Assembly: GCF_041240605.1 (NCBI RefSeq)
Contig: NZ_CP162487.1
Span: forward strand, 2,363,001 to 2,427,000
DNA: 64,000 nucleotides
Source: Xanthomonas sp. DAR 80977
Lineage (GTDB): Bacteria > Pseudomonadota > Gammaproteobacteria > Xanthomonadales > Xanthomonadaceae
Reading direction: 5' to 3'
Notes under the pieces: model-generated
The model's input: only the letters and a program-made list of their open reading frames with translations
Databases searched by the model: none
Told to the model about the DNA's origin: nothing
Translations under genes and position numbers: made by a program
In this document: one piece after another, positions 39,729-48,976 of the stretch
Layout: every line of letters starts with the position of its first letter
Numbering within the stretch: the first letter of the stretch is position 1

Positions 39729-41164
39729 AAGGTGCGTTGCAGGTCTTGGCCCCAGGCGGCCAGCTGGTCGAGCAGAGCCTGCTTGGTAGCATCGTTGGGG
39801 TGAGCCAGGCGTAAATCGGCCAGCTGTGCGTAGTAGCCGTCGAAGTTCAGCTCCGACAGGCCGCTGTCGTCGACCAGGCGCCGGCGCCGGTAGTCGTCCC
39901 AGCGGCCCTGCTCGGCGATGGACAGGGTCTGCGGCCAGTTGCGCGCGCGGTAGCGGAACAGCAGCTCGGGCAGGCGCGGATCGCGGAAGCCCTGTTCCAG
40001 CGGCGCCAGCTGCGCCGGCGGGGTGGCGCGCACCTGCGCCATCGCGCGCTTGTCGGCGTCGGCCAGGAAACCGTCGTACAGCGAAGCATCGGCGTCGGCC
40101 GGGGCCGCCGCGCGTTCGCTGCCGAACACGCGGCGCACCTTCTCGGCCAGCTCCGGACCGGCCTCGCGCAGGCGCGCGGCCTTGGCCAGGATCTGCGCCG
40201 GATCGATCTGCAGGCGGGCGAAGTCGGGCTCGCGCAGGTGCGCCCAGGCGACCAGGGCCGGCGCCTTGTTCAGGTGCACTTCCTTCAACGGGATGCGCTG
40301 CTCGCCCTCGGGCAGGTCGGCCTGCGGCGTGTACAGGCGGTCGGCGATCTGCTCCGGCGTGTAGCGCAGCAGCGGCTCGATGTCGCCTTCCAGGTCGAAC
40401 ACCAGCACCCGGCTGTCGATGCGCGGATGCCGCGCCAGCGGCAGCACCGGCGCCGCGCACAGGCGCGCGGCCGGATAGCGCATCGACACGTGCAGTACCG
40501 GCTGCATCGCCACCACGTCGAGCAGGCCGCCGCAGAAACGCTTGTCGCGCAGCTTCAGCGCGTAGTCCCACAGCCGCGGCTGGCGCTCGCGGAAGTGCCG
40601 CGCCATGCCGATGGTGGCGTACACGTCGGACAGCGCCTCGTGCGCGTCGCCGTCGCGCACCCCGTTGGCCAGCGCCAGCTGCTCCAGCTTGAACGAGGTG
40701 GCGCCGTCCTCGCGCTGCGGCCAGACGATGCCTTCGGGCCGCAGCGCGTGCATCAGCCGCAGCATGTCCAGCAGGTCCCAGCGCGAATTGCCGCCGCGCC
40801 ACTCGCGCTCGTACGGGTCGTGGAAATTGCGGAACAGGCCGTGGCGCACGAACTCGTCGTCGAAGCGCAGCGAGTTGTAGCCGAGCGTGCAGGTCTGCGG
40901 CCGTGCCATCTGCTCGGCGATGCGCGCGAACGCATCGGCCTCGTTGACCCCGTCGCGCAGCGCCTGCTGCGGGGCGATGCCGGTGATCAGGGTGGCGATC
41001 GGCGAGGGCAGCAGGTCGTCGGCCGGCTGCACGAAGAAGCTGACCGGCTCCTCGACCACATTCAGTTGCGCATCGGTGCGCACCGCCGCGAACTGGGCGA
41101 TGCGCGTGCGCCGCGGATCGGCGCCGAAGGTTTCCAAGTCGTAGAAGAGAAAGCTGTCGGGCAT
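39725..41164 (-). CDS. sbcB: Exodeoxyribonuclease I
   Basis: 479 residues (E. coli ExoI has 475); a 3'-5' single-strand DNA exonuclease of the DEDDh class used in repair and recombination. Visible are FLFYDLETFGADPRRTRIAQ (Asp-x-Glu), TLGYNSLRFDDEFVRHGLFR, and the His-Asp pair in GDAHEALSDVYATIGMA. The start at 41164 begins MPDSFLFYDLETFG; an in-frame ATG at 41230 would add a low-complexity Ala/Pro leader and was not used. A long REPIN hairpin separates it from kmo. Confidence 0.94.
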   Translation of the reverse strand: MPDSFLFYDLETFGADPRRTRIAQFAAVRTDAQLNVVEEPVSFFVQPADDLLPSPIATLITGIAPQQALRDGVNEADAFARIAEQMARPQTCTLGYNSLRFDDEFVRHGLFRNFHDPYEREWRGGNSRWDLLDMLRLMHALRPEGIVWPQREDGATSFKLEQLALANGVRDGDAHEALSDVYATIGMARHFRERQPRLWDYALKLRDKRFCGGLLDVVAMQPVLHVSMRYPAARLCAAPVLPLARHPRIDSRVLVFDLEGDIEPLLRYTPEQIADRLYTPQADLPEGEQRIPLKEVHLNKAPALVAWAHLREPDFARLQIDPAQILAKAARLREAGPELAEKVRRVFGSERAAAPADADASLYDGFLADADKRAMAQVRATPPAQLAPLEQGFRDPRLPELLFRYRARNWPQTLSIAEQGRWDDYRRRRLVDDSGLSELNFDGYYAQLADLRLAHPNDATKQALLDQLAAWGQDLQRTL

Positions 41165-41239
41165 CGGGGAGTCGGCGGTATGTGGTGGTGGAGCGTCGGC
41201 CGCGGCTGCGTTGTTGCTTGCGTGACGCATAGGCCGGCT

Positions 41240-41311
41240 TGTGCAGGAGCGGCTTCAGCCGCGACCGGCGCTACCGGTAATGCCGGTCGCGGCTGAAGCC
41301 GCTCCTGCACA
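41240..41311. repeat. REPIN with perfect 30-bp arms (family A)
   Basis: The left arm 41240-41269 begins TGTGCAGGAGCGGCTTCAGC and ends CGCGACCGGC. The right arm 41282-41311 is its exact reverse complement. The 12-nt loop is GCTACCGGTAAT. This is the cleanest family A copy in the window. It sits between kmo and sbcB and could attenuate read-through from the NAD-synthesis genes. Confidence 0.93.
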
Positions 41312-41329
41312 GGGTAAGGCAAGATCGGC

Positions 41330-42709
41330 TCAATGCGCGCCGTCCAGCGGCGCCAGGCGTTCGTGCACGGTGCGTTGCAGCCACGCCCAGTCGATCCGCG
41401 ACAGGTCGCTGTGGCCCTGCGTGGCCTGCACCAGGATCTCGCGCTGGATCTCGCTGCGCTCCAGCGCTAGCGCGTACGGCGTGCGCAGGAAGGTGACCAT
41501 GGTGTAGTGCGGTACGAAGCGGGTCGGGTGGCGCGCCTGCAGCGCCTGTTCCAGCTCGCGCTGCAGCAGGAAGCCGGCATCGCCGACGCGGTCGCGCATC
41601 TCGATGTAGTTCTCCAGCGCCATCTGCTGGATCGCGCTGGCGTTGGGCTTGCGCTCGGCCTCGAATGCGGCGTAGGCGCGTTCGAGGTCGGGTTCGCGCT
41701 GCAGGTGCGCGGCCAGGGCGACGCAATCCTCGAACGCGCAGTTCATGCCCTGGCCGTGGAACGGCACCATCGCGTGCGCGGCATCGCCGAGCAGCACCGC
41801 GCGCCCGTGCAGGTGCCAGCGCTGCAGCCGCAGCGTGCCGAGCAGGCCCGGCGGATGCTGTTCCCAGTGCTCGGCCAGTTGCGGCATCAGCGGCAGCGCA
41901 TCGGCGAAGTCGCGCGCGAACAGCGCCAGCGCCTCCTCGCCGCTGCGGGTGGTGGCGAAGCTCGGCTCGCCCTTGTTGGGCAGGAACAGGGTGACGGTGA
42001 AGGTGCCTTCGTCGTTGGGCAGCGCGATGCACATGTAGTGCCCGCGCGGCCAGATGTGCAGCGCGTTGGCCTCGATGCGGAAGCTGCCGTCGGCGTTGGG
42101 CGGGATCTCCAGTTCCTTGTACGAATGGTCCAGGAACTCGGTGTGCTCGGCCATCGGCGAGGCGCGCTGCATCGCCGCGCGCAACGCCGAGCCGGCGCCG
42201 TCGGCGCCGATCATGCTGCGGAAGCGGATGTCGTGCGGCTGGTCGTCGCGGTCGTCGATGAAGCGCGCGTAGCCCGCCGCGAAGTCCACGGTGTGCAGGC
42301 GCCGGTAGAAATGGATCTGCGCGCCGGCCTGCTCGGCCAGCTGCAGCAGGGTGATGTTGAGGTCGTTGCGGTGCACCGACCAGATCACCTCGCTGTCGTC
42401 GCGGCCATAGCGCTGCAACTGCTGGCGGCCGTCGGCGAAGTGCACCATGCGCCCGCGCATCATCACCGCCTTGGCCATGACCGCGGCGTCGGCGCCGGCC
42501 TGGCGCAGCGCGTGCAGGCCGCGCTCGGCCAGCGCCAGGTTGATCGAGCGGCCGCGCTCGTAGTCCTGGATGCGCGGATCGCCGCGGCGCTCGTAGACGG
42601 TGACGCGCCAGCCCTGGCGCGAGAGCAGGATGGCGAGCAGGGAGCCGGCCAGGCCGGCGCCGATCAGGGTGATGCTGCGGGGGGAGTCGCTCAAGGAAAG
42701 GTCCGGCAA
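41330..42709 (-). CDS. kmo: Kynurenine 3-monooxygenase
   Basis: 459 residues; FAD hydroxylase that converts kynurenine to 3-hydroxykynurenine with NADPH and oxygen. It has the dinucleotide motif ITLIGAGLAGSLLAILLSRQ at residue ~13, RGRSINLALAERG, and the second FAD motif VLLGDAAHAMVPFHGQGMN near residue 300. The C-terminal part has two or so hydrophobic helices, less marked than in the mitochondrial enzyme. No ATG or GTG fits. TTG at 42709 or TTG at 42694 must start the protein; neither has a good ribosome site, so coupling to kynU, which ends 34 bp upstream, is likely. Confidence 0.94.
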   Translation of the reverse strand: MPDLSLSDSPRSITLIGAGLAGSLLAILLSRQGWRVTVYERRGDPRIQDYERGRSINLALAERGLHALRQAGADAAVMAKAVMMRGRMVHFADGRQQLQRYGRDDSEVIWSVHRNDLNITLLQLAEQAGAQIHFYRRLHTVDFAAGYARFIDDRDDQPHDIRFRSMIGADGAGSALRAAMQRASPMAEHTEFLDHSYKELEIPPNADGSFRIEANALHIWPRGHYMCIALPNDEGTFTVTLFLPNKGEPSFATTRSGEEALALFARDFADALPLMPQLAEHWEQHPPGLLGTLRLQRWHLHGRAVLLGDAAHAMVPFHGQGMNCAFEDCVALAAHLQREPDLERAYAAFEAERKPNASAIQQMALENYIEMRDRVGDAGFLLQRELEQALQARHPTRFVPHYTMVTFLRTPYALALERSEIQREILVQATQGHSDLSRIDWAWLQRTVHERLAPLDGAH

Positions 42710-42743
42710 GGCGCGCGGCCGCGGCCGCGCAGGAGGGGGCGGC

Positions 42744-44015
42744 TCAGACGCCGGCCCAGGTTTCCGCTTCCTCGACGAAGCGGTAGATGTCGCGATAGCG
42801 GGTGTACAGCGGCACCGGGCTGATCCGGATCACGTCCGGCTCGCGCCAGTCGCCGAGTACGCCGACCGATTGCAGGTAGTCGAACAGCGCACGGCCGCGC
42901 GCGCGGCCGCCGGCCACGCGCAGCGACAGCTGGCAGCCGCGCTGCGCCGGATCGGCCGGGGTGATGATGTGCAGGGTCTCGGCCAGGCGCGCGCGGATCA
43001 GCGTCTCCAGGTAGCCGGTGAGCTGCAGCGACTTGCGCCGCAGCGCCGGCAGCCCGGCGCGTTCGAACAGGTCCAGCGAGGCGCGCAGCGGCGCCATGCT
43101 CAGGATCGGCGGATTGCTCAGCTGCCAGCCGTCGGCGCCGGGCGCGGCGACGAAGTCCGGGCCCATCTGGAAGCGGGTGCGCTTGTCGTGGCCCCACCAG
43201 CCGGCGAAGCGCGGGGTGTCGCCGTGGCCGTGGCGCTCGTGCACGAAGGCGCCGGCGACCGCGCCGGGGCCGGCGTTGAGGTATTTGTAGTGGCACCACA
43301 CCGCGAAGTCGGGCGCGGTGTCGTGCAGATTCAGCGGGACGTTGCCGACCGCGTGCGCCAGGTCGAAGCCGACCGCGGCGCCGGCCGCGCGCGCCAGCCG
43401 CGCCACCGCGTCCAGGTCGAAGGCCTGCCCGGTGCGGTACTGCACGCCCGGCCACAGCACCAGCGCCAGGCGCGGGCCGTGTTCTGCGATGGCGCGCTCG
43501 AGCGCGGCCATCGACACGATGCCGTCGGCACTGTCGGGCTGCACTTCGATCAGCTCGGTGGCCGGGTCGAAGCCGTGGAAGCTGATCTGCGAGGCCACCG
43601 CATGCTGGTCCGAGGGGAACGCGCCGGCCTCGATCAGGATCGCCGGGCGTTCGCGGGTCGGGCGGTAGAAGCTGACCATGAGCAGGTGCAGGTTCACCGT
43701 CAGCGTGTTCATCGCCACCACTTCGTGCGGCAGCGCGCCGACCAGCTGCGCCAGCGGCGTGGCGAGCAGTTCGTGGTAGGTCATCCACTGGGTGTCGCCG
43801 GTGAAGTGGCCTTCCACCGCCAGCGTCGACCACTTGTCCAGCACCTCCTGCACCGCGGCGCGGGCGCCGCGCGGCTGCAGGCCGAGCGAGTTGCCGACGA
43901 AGTAGGCCTGGTCGGCGCCCTGGTGCTGCGGGAACAGGAATTCGCGGCGCAGCTCGCGCAACGGGTCGGCGGCGTCGAGCGCGGTGGCGTGGGTGCGGGT
44001 CAGGATCTCGTTCAT
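42744..44015 (-). CDS. kynU: Kynureninase
   Basis: 423 residues; PLP enzyme cleaving 3-hydroxykynurenine to 3-hydroxyanthranilate and alanine. It has YFVGNSLGLQPRGARAAVQE, the PLP-binding Asp218 in GFDLAHAVGN, and the Schiff-base Lys244 in WCHYKYLNAGPGAVAG. Start ATG 44015 gives MNEILTRTHATALDAADPLR; an upstream in-frame ATG at 44042 adds nine residues. It lies 34 bp before kmo and 30 bp after the FUSC gene. With kmo and the dioxygenase it makes quinolinate precursors for NAD, the route used by xanthomonads in place of aspartate. Confidence 0.95.
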   Translation of the reverse strand: MNEILTRTHATALDAADPLRELRREFLFPQHQGADQAYFVGNSLGLQPRGARAAVQEVLDKWSTLAVEGHFTGDTQWMTYHELLATPLAQLVGALPHEVVAMNTLTVNLHLLMVSFYRPTRERPAILIEAGAFPSDQHAVASQISFHGFDPATELIEVQPDSADGIVSMAALERAIAEHGPRLALVLWPGVQYRTGQAFDLDAVARLARAAGAAVGFDLAHAVGNVPLNLHDTAPDFAVWCHYKYLNAGPGAVAGAFVHERHGHGDTPRFAGWWGHDKRTRFQMGPDFVAAPGADGWQLSNPPILSMAPLRASLDLFERAGLPALRRKSLQLTGYLETLIRARLAETLHIITPADPAQRGCQLSLRVAGGRARGRALFDYLQSVGVLGDWREPDVIRISPVPLYTRYRDIYRFVEEAETWAGV

Positions 44016-44045
44016 CGGCAACGGGCAGCGGGGCGAGGGCACAGT

Positions 44046-46178
44046 CTACCGGTCGCGGTGCGGCGCTTCGTCGGCGACGGCGGGAGCGCTGGCGGCGGCC
44101 GGCAGCATGGCGCTGCGCAACAGGTGGGTGAGGGTGCCGATGCTGTCGGCGACGCGGTCACTGGTGTCGGCCAGCGCGGCCAGCGCCGAACCGTCGGCGG
44201 CATCGGCCAGGTGCGTCGCCAGCGCCTCGGCCAGGCGCCGTTCGTCGCTGCGCAGCGTGGCCTGCGCCGGGGCGTTGCCGCTGCGCAGGCTGTCGGCCAA
44301 TTGGGTCAGCGCCGCATGCGCCTGCTGCCGGAACTGCTCCAGTTCCGGCAGCGGCGGCAGCGCCGGGCTGTCGCGCAGCACCGCCTCCAGCGCCAGCGAG
44401 GCGCGGATCAGGCGGTTGCCGTTGGCCAGCACCGATTCGGCCAGCTTCAGTTCGCGCAGGTTGCGCTTGCGCCGCGGCTCGCCGCGCAGCCGCTCGATCG
44501 AGGCCTGCACGTTGCTGCGCGCGGTGCGCGAGGCGGCGCGGGTGTCCGGCAGCGCCTGCAGGCGGCCTTCGAGCAGCGCGGCGAGATGGTCGCGATAGGC
44601 CAGCAGCAAGTGCGCCAGGGTGGCGCGGATGTGGCGCCGCTCCCAGGTCGGCCACAGCGCGTAGGCGACCAGCGCCAGCGCGCTGCCGAGCACGGTGGCC
44701 TGGATGCGCTCGCCGATCGCCTCGCCCGGGGCCATGCCCTCGAACGACAGCAGCAGCACCAGCATGCCGGTCAGGCAAGCCACGCCGAGGCCGTAGTTGA
44801 CCTGGGTCAGCAGGCGGAAGCCCAGGCAGAACACGGTCAGCAACAGCAGCCGCACCACCGCGCCGTCCATCGTGAAGTGGGCCAGCACGGTGGCCAGCAG
44901 CAGCCCGGCGAAGGTGCCGGCCACGCGCAGCGCGCCGAAGCTGAGGGTGCCGCCGAAATCCGGCTTGAGCACGATCGCGGTGGTCATCGGGATCCAGTAG
45001 CCGTGCGGGATCGCCTGCCAGCGCTCGAACAGCACCGCCAGGCTCAGGCACACGCCGCAGCGCAAGGCGTGGCGGAACGCGACCGAGGAAAAGCCCAGGT
45101 TGGCGCGCAGGGTCTGCAGCGGCGCCAGCGGGCGCAGCGCAGCCGGCAGCCTGGCCTCGGCCAGTTCGGCCTGGATCTCGCCGCGGCTGCTGGCCCAGTG
45201 GCCGTTGCGCACCAGCGCGCGCAGCTGCCCGCCCAGGCCGTGGGTGCGCGCCACGGCGATGCGCAGCAGGCGCCGCTCGCGGGTGTCCTCGGCCTGCGCC
45301 AAGGCCTCGGCCAGATCGTCGAAGCCGGTCATCGAGGCCTCCGCCGCGGCCGGATCCTCGGCGTTGTCCAGCGCGTAGGCGAGCTGGTCCAGCACCACCG
45401 CGCTGCGTTCCAGCACGCGCTCGATCGGCAGCCGCGCGCTCGAGGCCTCGTCCAGGCGCCCGTGCAGGTCGGCCAGGGTCAGCAGTTCCAGCCGCGCGCG
45501 TTCGCACAGCTCGGCGATGATCCGGAACGACTGCACCGCCAGCCCGCGCGAACGGTGCTCGCCGTGCAGCATCACCATCGCCTCGAGCACCGCCTCGGTG
45601 GCCGGCGGCGCCAGCGTCGCGCTCGGCCGCTGGCGGGCGATGCCGGCCAGCTGCCGCATCAGCTCCGCCAGCGCGAACCGCTCCGGGCGGTAGCGCTGCA
45701 GCGGCCAGGCGGCCAGCGCCATCAGCATCTGCAGCAGGCCGCCGGCGAAGATCAGCGCGGCCACGCCGACGCTCTGTGCGGCCGGCAGGCGCACGTCGGC
45801 GCTGACCACCAGCAGGATCATGCTGGTCAGCCCGACCCGCGCCGCGACCGGGCCCAGCGCCACCAGCAGGCCGCCGCCCAGGCCCAGCAGCAGCGCCGCC
45901 AGCGCCAGCGCCGGGGTGTGCGCGCCGATCAGCATGCCCAGCAGCGCCGCGCCGCCGGCCGCCAGCGCCGCCATCAGCATGCGCTGCATGCGCGCCCGGT
46001 AAGGCCCGGGCTGGTCGGAGAACATGGTGTTCAGCGCGCCGGTGGCCATCGCCAGGCCCAGTTCGGCATGGCCGCCGGCCACGCCCACGGCGAGCGGGGC
46101 GACCACCGCGAAGGTATTGCGCAGGGCGACGCGGAGCGGGACGTCGCGCGGCTTGAGCGCGATCAGGCTGTGCAGCAT
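44046..46178 (-). CDS. FUSC-family inner-membrane protein (YccS/AaeB-like)
   Basis: 710 residues. There are two halves, each with a cluster of spans: residues ~20-160 (AVVAPLAVGVAGG..., ALAALLLGLGGGLLVAL, SMILLVVSADV) and ~375-520 (CLSLAVLFERWQAIPHGYWI, AGLLLATVLAHF, LGVACLTGMLVLLLSF, VLGSALALVAYALWP). These are separated by, and followed by, long cytosolic helical regions. This is the fusaric-acid-resistance/AaeB plan; AaeB exports hydroxylated aromatic acids. Being placed between kynU and the dioxygenase gene, it may export 3-hydroxyanthranilate or related acids, which is inference. Confidence 0.87.
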   Translation of the reverse strand: MLHSLIALKPRDVPLRVALRNTFAVVAPLAVGVAGGHAELGLAMATGALNTMFSDQPGPYRARMQRMLMAALAAGGAALLGMLIGAHTPALALAALLLGLGGGLLVALGPVAARVGLTSMILLVVSADVRLPAAQSVGVAALIFAGGLLQMLMALAAWPLQRYRPERFALAELMRQLAGIARQRPSATLAPPATEAVLEAMVMLHGEHRSRGLAVQSFRIIAELCERARLELLTLADLHGRLDEASSARLPIERVLERSAVVLDQLAYALDNAEDPAAAEASMTGFDDLAEALAQAEDTRERRLLRIAVARTHGLGGQLRALVRNGHWASSRGEIQAELAEARLPAALRPLAPLQTLRANLGFSSVAFRHALRCGVCLSLAVLFERWQAIPHGYWIPMTTAIVLKPDFGGTLSFGALRVAGTFAGLLLATVLAHFTMDGAVVRLLLLTVFCLGFRLLTQVNYGLGVACLTGMLVLLLSFEGMAPGEAIGERIQATVLGSALALVAYALWPTWERRHIRATLAHLLLAYRDHLAALLEGRLQALPDTRAASRTARSNVQASIERLRGEPRRKRNLRELKLAESVLANGNRLIRASLALEAVLRDSPALPPLPELEQFRQQAHAALTQLADSLRSGNAPAQATLRSDERRLAEALATHLADAADGSALAALADTSDRVADSIGTLTHLLRSAMLPAAASAPAVADEAPHRDR

Positions 46179-46209
46179 CGCGGTCCGGCGCGGCGGTCGG
46201 CGAGGGCGC

Positions 46210-46734
46210 TCACGGCGCGGCGGCGGGCGCCGGCAGCGGATGCACCTGCCCGCAACGGCCGCAGGTGCGCAAGGCCTCGGAGGCGTAGAAGCGCGCGAAC
46301 ACCGGCGGGAAATCGGTCTCGATGTTGCGCAGCGGGAAGTATTCTGCGTACAGCAGGTGGTTGCAGCGTTCGCAGTACCACTGCAGGCCGTCGTTCTCGT
46401 GCGGCAGGCGCCGGCGTTCGATCACCAGGCCGACCGAGTCGGGCCCACGCTGCGGCGAATGCGGCACCTTCGGCGGCAGCAGGAAGGTCTCGCCGGCGCG
46501 GATCGGGATCTCGCGCACCGCGCCGTCTTCCTGGATCTTCAGCACCATCTCGCCTTCGAGCTGGTAGAACCACTCCGGGCCTTCGTCGTAGTGGAAGTCC
46601 GAGCGCGCGTTCGGCCCGCCGACCACCATCACGATGAAGTCGCCGGCGTAGATGCACTTGTTGCCCACCGGCGGCTTCAGCAGGTGCCGGTGCTGTTCGA
46701 TCCAGGCGTGCAGGTTCAGCGGGGCGGGGAGCAT
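46210..46734 (-). CDS. nbaC: 3-hydroxyanthranilate 3,4-dioxygenase
   Basis: 174 residues; Fe(II) cupin that opens 3-hydroxyanthranilate to the semialdehyde that cyclises to quinolinate. The iron ligands are His48, Glu54 and His92 ([27 protein letters not shown]). A second, rubredoxin-like Fe site of bacterial members is present as CERC and CGRC near the C-terminus. ATG 46734 has AAGGA upstream. It lies 44 bp after the carbonic anhydrase gene and 31 bp before the FUSC gene. Other symbols for this enzyme are haao and bna1. Confidence 0.95.
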   Translation of the reverse strand: MLPAPLNLHAWIEQHRHLLKPPVGNKCIYAGDFIVMVVGGPNARSDFHYDEGPEWFYQLEGEMVLKIQEDGAVREIPIRAGETFLLPPKVPHSPQRGPDSVGLVIERRRLPHENDGLQWYCERCNHLLYAEYFPLRNIETDFPPVFARFYASEALRTCGRCGQVHPLPAPAAAP

Positions 46735-46778
46735 GCGGGGTCCTTGGGCAATCGCGGCGGCGCGGGCGCCGCGCCGGA

Positions 46779-47441
46779 TCAGCGATCCTCGCGGTCCTGG
46801 CAGATCCGCGCCAGTGCGGCATCGTAGCGCGGCGCCAGGTCCTCGATGCGGTCCAGTTCCATGCCCAGGTCGTGCACGCGGCCGTCGCGCAGGCTGTAGA
46901 CCCAGCCATGCACGGTCAGTTCCTGGCCGGAGGCCCAGGCGTCGCGCACGATCGAGGTGCGGCTGACGTTGACCACCTGCTCGAGCACATTGAGTTCGCA
47001 CAGGCGCGCATGCTGCAGGCTCAGGTCGCCGGCCTGCTGCAGGCAGCCTTCGTGCTTCTCGGCCACGTCGGTGACATGGCGGATCCAGTTGTCGACCAGG
47101 CCCAGGCGCGCGCGGGTCAGTCCGGCATGCACGCCGCCGCAGCCGTAGTGGCCGACCACCAGGATGTGCCGCACCTTCAGCACTTCCACCGCGAACTGGA
47201 TCACCGACAGGCAGTTGAGGTCGGTGTGCACGACCACGTTGGCGATGTTGCGGTGGACGAACACCTCGCCCGGCGCCATGTCGATGATCTGGTTGGCCGG
47301 TACCCGCGAATCGGAGCAGCCGATCCACAGGTATTCCGGGGTCTGCTGCTTGGACAGGCGGCTGAAGAACTCTGGATCCTCGCGATTGATGCGCTCGGAC
47401 CAGGCCCGGTTGTTGTTCAGTAGCTGATCGATTTTGCTCAT
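46779..47441 (-). CDS. can: Beta-class carbonic anhydrase
   Basis: 220 residues; interconverts CO2 and bicarbonate for carboxylation reactions. The zinc ligands Cys42, Asp44, His98 and Cys101 lie in [15 protein letters not shown] and [13 protein letters not shown], at the same positions as in E. coli Can. It is the first gene of the minus-strand series leading into the kynurenine genes, 44 bp before the dioxygenase, so it could be cotranscribed with them although no metabolic link is obvious. Confidence 0.95.
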   Translation of the reverse strand: MSKIDQLLNNNRAWSERINREDPEFFSRLSKQQTPEYLWIGCSDSRVPANQIIDMAPGEVFVHRNIANVVVHTDLNCLSVIQFAVEVLKVRHILVVGHYGCGGVHAGLTRARLGLVDNWIRHVTDVAEKHEGCLQQAGDLSLQHARLCELNVLEQVVNVSRTSIVRDAWASGQELTVHGWVYSLRDGRVHDLGMELDRIEDLAPRYDAALARICQDREDR

Positions 47442-47715
47442 AGCCGCGCATTATTCCAGAAGCCGGCGTGCCGATGCAGCCGCCCTGGCCGCGGCGCCAC
47501 GCGCCGGTTCATCGGCCAGCCTGGCCGGTGCCGGCACACACGCCTGCGTATGGAGGGCGATGCGCTTTTCCCCGCGCGGGCAACCCCCGCACCGCCGCGG
47601 CGTGCAGCCTCAGTGTCTGCGCGCCGCCGTATCGGGTTTTTGCCGATCCCGCCGCCGGCACCCGCTCGCCACACTTCCTCCAAGCCCGCTGACGGGCGCC
47701 TTCCCGGAGGATCGC

Positions 47716-48255
47716 ATGGCCGACTTCGACGCGTTTTTCCCCACCTTGCTCAAGCACGAGGGCGGCTTCGTCAACGACCCGGTGGATCCGGGTGGCGCGA
47801 CCAACAAGGGCATCACCCTGGGCACGTTCCGGCTGTATGCCAAGAGCCTGCTGCAACTGGAACCGACCCTGGACAACCTGCGCGCGCTCAGCGACGCGCA
47901 GGCCGGGGTGATCTACAAGGCCTGCTACTGGAACGCGGTGCATGGCGACCAGATCGCGCTGCAGCCGCTGGCCGACATCCTGTTCGATTTCCAGGTCAAC
48001 GCCGGCGGCAATGCGACCAGGCTGCTGCAGCGCGTGCTCAACGACCAGACGCCGGCGCTGCAACTGCCCGCGGACGGCAAGTTCGGCGCGGCCACGCTGG
48101 CGGCGCTGCTGGCCGCCGACCAGCGCGACCTGTATGCGCGCTACAAGCAGGGCCGCCGCGACTACTACCGTCGCCTGGTCGACGCCAAGCCCGCGCTCGG
48201 CAGGTTCCTCAAGGGCTGGCTGGCCAGGGTCGACGCGTTTCCCGACCTGAAGTGA
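47716..48255 (+). CDS. GH108 muramidase (endolysin/TtsA-like)
   Basis: 179 residues. The N-terminal GH108 domain has the catalytic Glu in LLKHEGGFVNDPVDPGGATN followed by KGITLGTFRLYAK. The C-terminal half is the matching peptidoglycan-binding domain (YWNAVHGDQIALQPLADILF, DFQVNAGGNATRLLQRVLN). Members cut the glycan strands of peptidoglycan; they include phage endolysins and TtsA, the muramidase that releases typhoid toxin. There is no signal peptide, so it needs another protein to reach the wall. Start ATG 47716 with GGAGG upstream. It heads a plus-strand cluster with three DUF2589-type genes and a small membrane protein; no phage genes are present. Confidence 0.9.
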   Translation: MADFDAFFPTLLKHEGGFVNDPVDPGGATNKGITLGTFRLYAKSLLQLEPTLDNLRALSDAQAGVIYKACYWNAVHGDQIALQPLADILFDFQVNAGGNATRLLQRVLNDQTPALQLPADGKFGAATLAALLAADQRDLYARYKQGRRDYYRRLVDAKPALGRFLKGWLARVDAFPDLK

Positions 48256-48379
48256 GCGTGCGCCGCCACGTCGCCGCCCGCGCTCACGCAGGCCGGCGCG
48301 GCGGCAGTTGCCCGAGCGCGCCGGGCGACACCGATCCGCTGCCGTCGCCGACGGCGGTCCCCTTTCTGCAGGAGCGAAC

Positions 48380-48964
48380 ATGGCTGGGCAAACCGCATTG
48401 AATGACCTGATCGAAGCCTTGGCCGGTGCGGTGATCGAGGCGCAGGACCGCATCGAACAGCACCAGATGGCCAACCTCGGCGACTACTTCGACGAGTTCC
48501 ATCGGCCCAAGAGCGTGATCATCCGCCTGCCATCGCAGCATCCGCAGGCCGGCGAGGACGACGAGGACTACTACCGCGCGCCGCTGCTGCCGCTGGTCTC
48601 GACCAACGTGCTGCGGATCAAGGACGTGGAGATCAGTTTCGACGCGCAGCTCGGCGACATGGGCGGGCTGCAGTCCAGCGAAGGCTTCTTCGCGCCGCCG
48701 CCGGACCCTGCCGCGCCGCAGGGCGCCTGGCAGGCCAAGCGCACCGCGGCCAGATCCAGCGTGCGGGTGGACACCACCGCCAGCGCCAGGAGCCAGCGCC
48801 AGAGTGCCGTCCACGTCGTGCTGCGCGTGGAAGGGACCGAACCAACTGACGGAGCGGCCAGGTTGATGAACCACCTGGCGCAGACGCAGGGCGTGTTCAA
48901 GACGGTCATGGCCGACAGGCCGGCCGCCGCGGGCACGGACGATGTCACCAATCCACCTACCTAA
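48380..48964 (+). CDS. DUF2589-type protein A
   Basis: 194 residues. It begins MAGQTALNDLIEALAGAVIE and has the characteristic core APLLPLVSTNVLRIKDVEIS followed by FDAQLG. This matches in spacing the core of the DUF2589 protein encoded next, so I regard them as paralogues. It has a poorly ordered middle (Pro/Ala/Arg/Ser-rich, residues ~105-140) and no signal or membrane segment. Function unknown. CAGGAG lies 6 nt before ATG 48380. Twelve bp separate it from gene B. Confidence 0.72.
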   Translation: MAGQTALNDLIEALAGAVIEAQDRIEQHQMANLGDYFDEFHRPKSVIIRLPSQHPQAGEDDEDYYRAPLLPLVSTNVLRIKDVEISFDAQLGDMGGLQSSEGFFAPPPDPAAPQGAWQAKRTAARSSVRVDTTASARSQRQSAVHVVLRVEGTEPTDGAARLMNHLAQTQGVFKTVMADRPAAAGTDDVTNPPT

Positions 48965-48976
48965 GGAGTCACTGCA

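Noticed and set aside
41165..41230. N-terminal extension of exonuclease I to ATG 41230.
   Set aside because: The added 22 residues are Ala/Pro-rich and not part of the ExoI fold; the extension ends near the REPIN hairpin and lacks a ribosome site.
47434..47715. Upstream in-frame extension of the GH108 gene that would add about 94 residues.
   Set aside because: The added sequence is Arg/Ala/Pro-rich with no signal peptide or homology, while ATG 47716 has GGAGG and starts the catalytic domain directly.
47716..48255. GH108 gene considered as a prophage remnant.
   Set aside because: No capsid, tail, terminase or integrase gene is present within 10 kb on either side, and the neighbours share its strand and spacing as an operon-like set.
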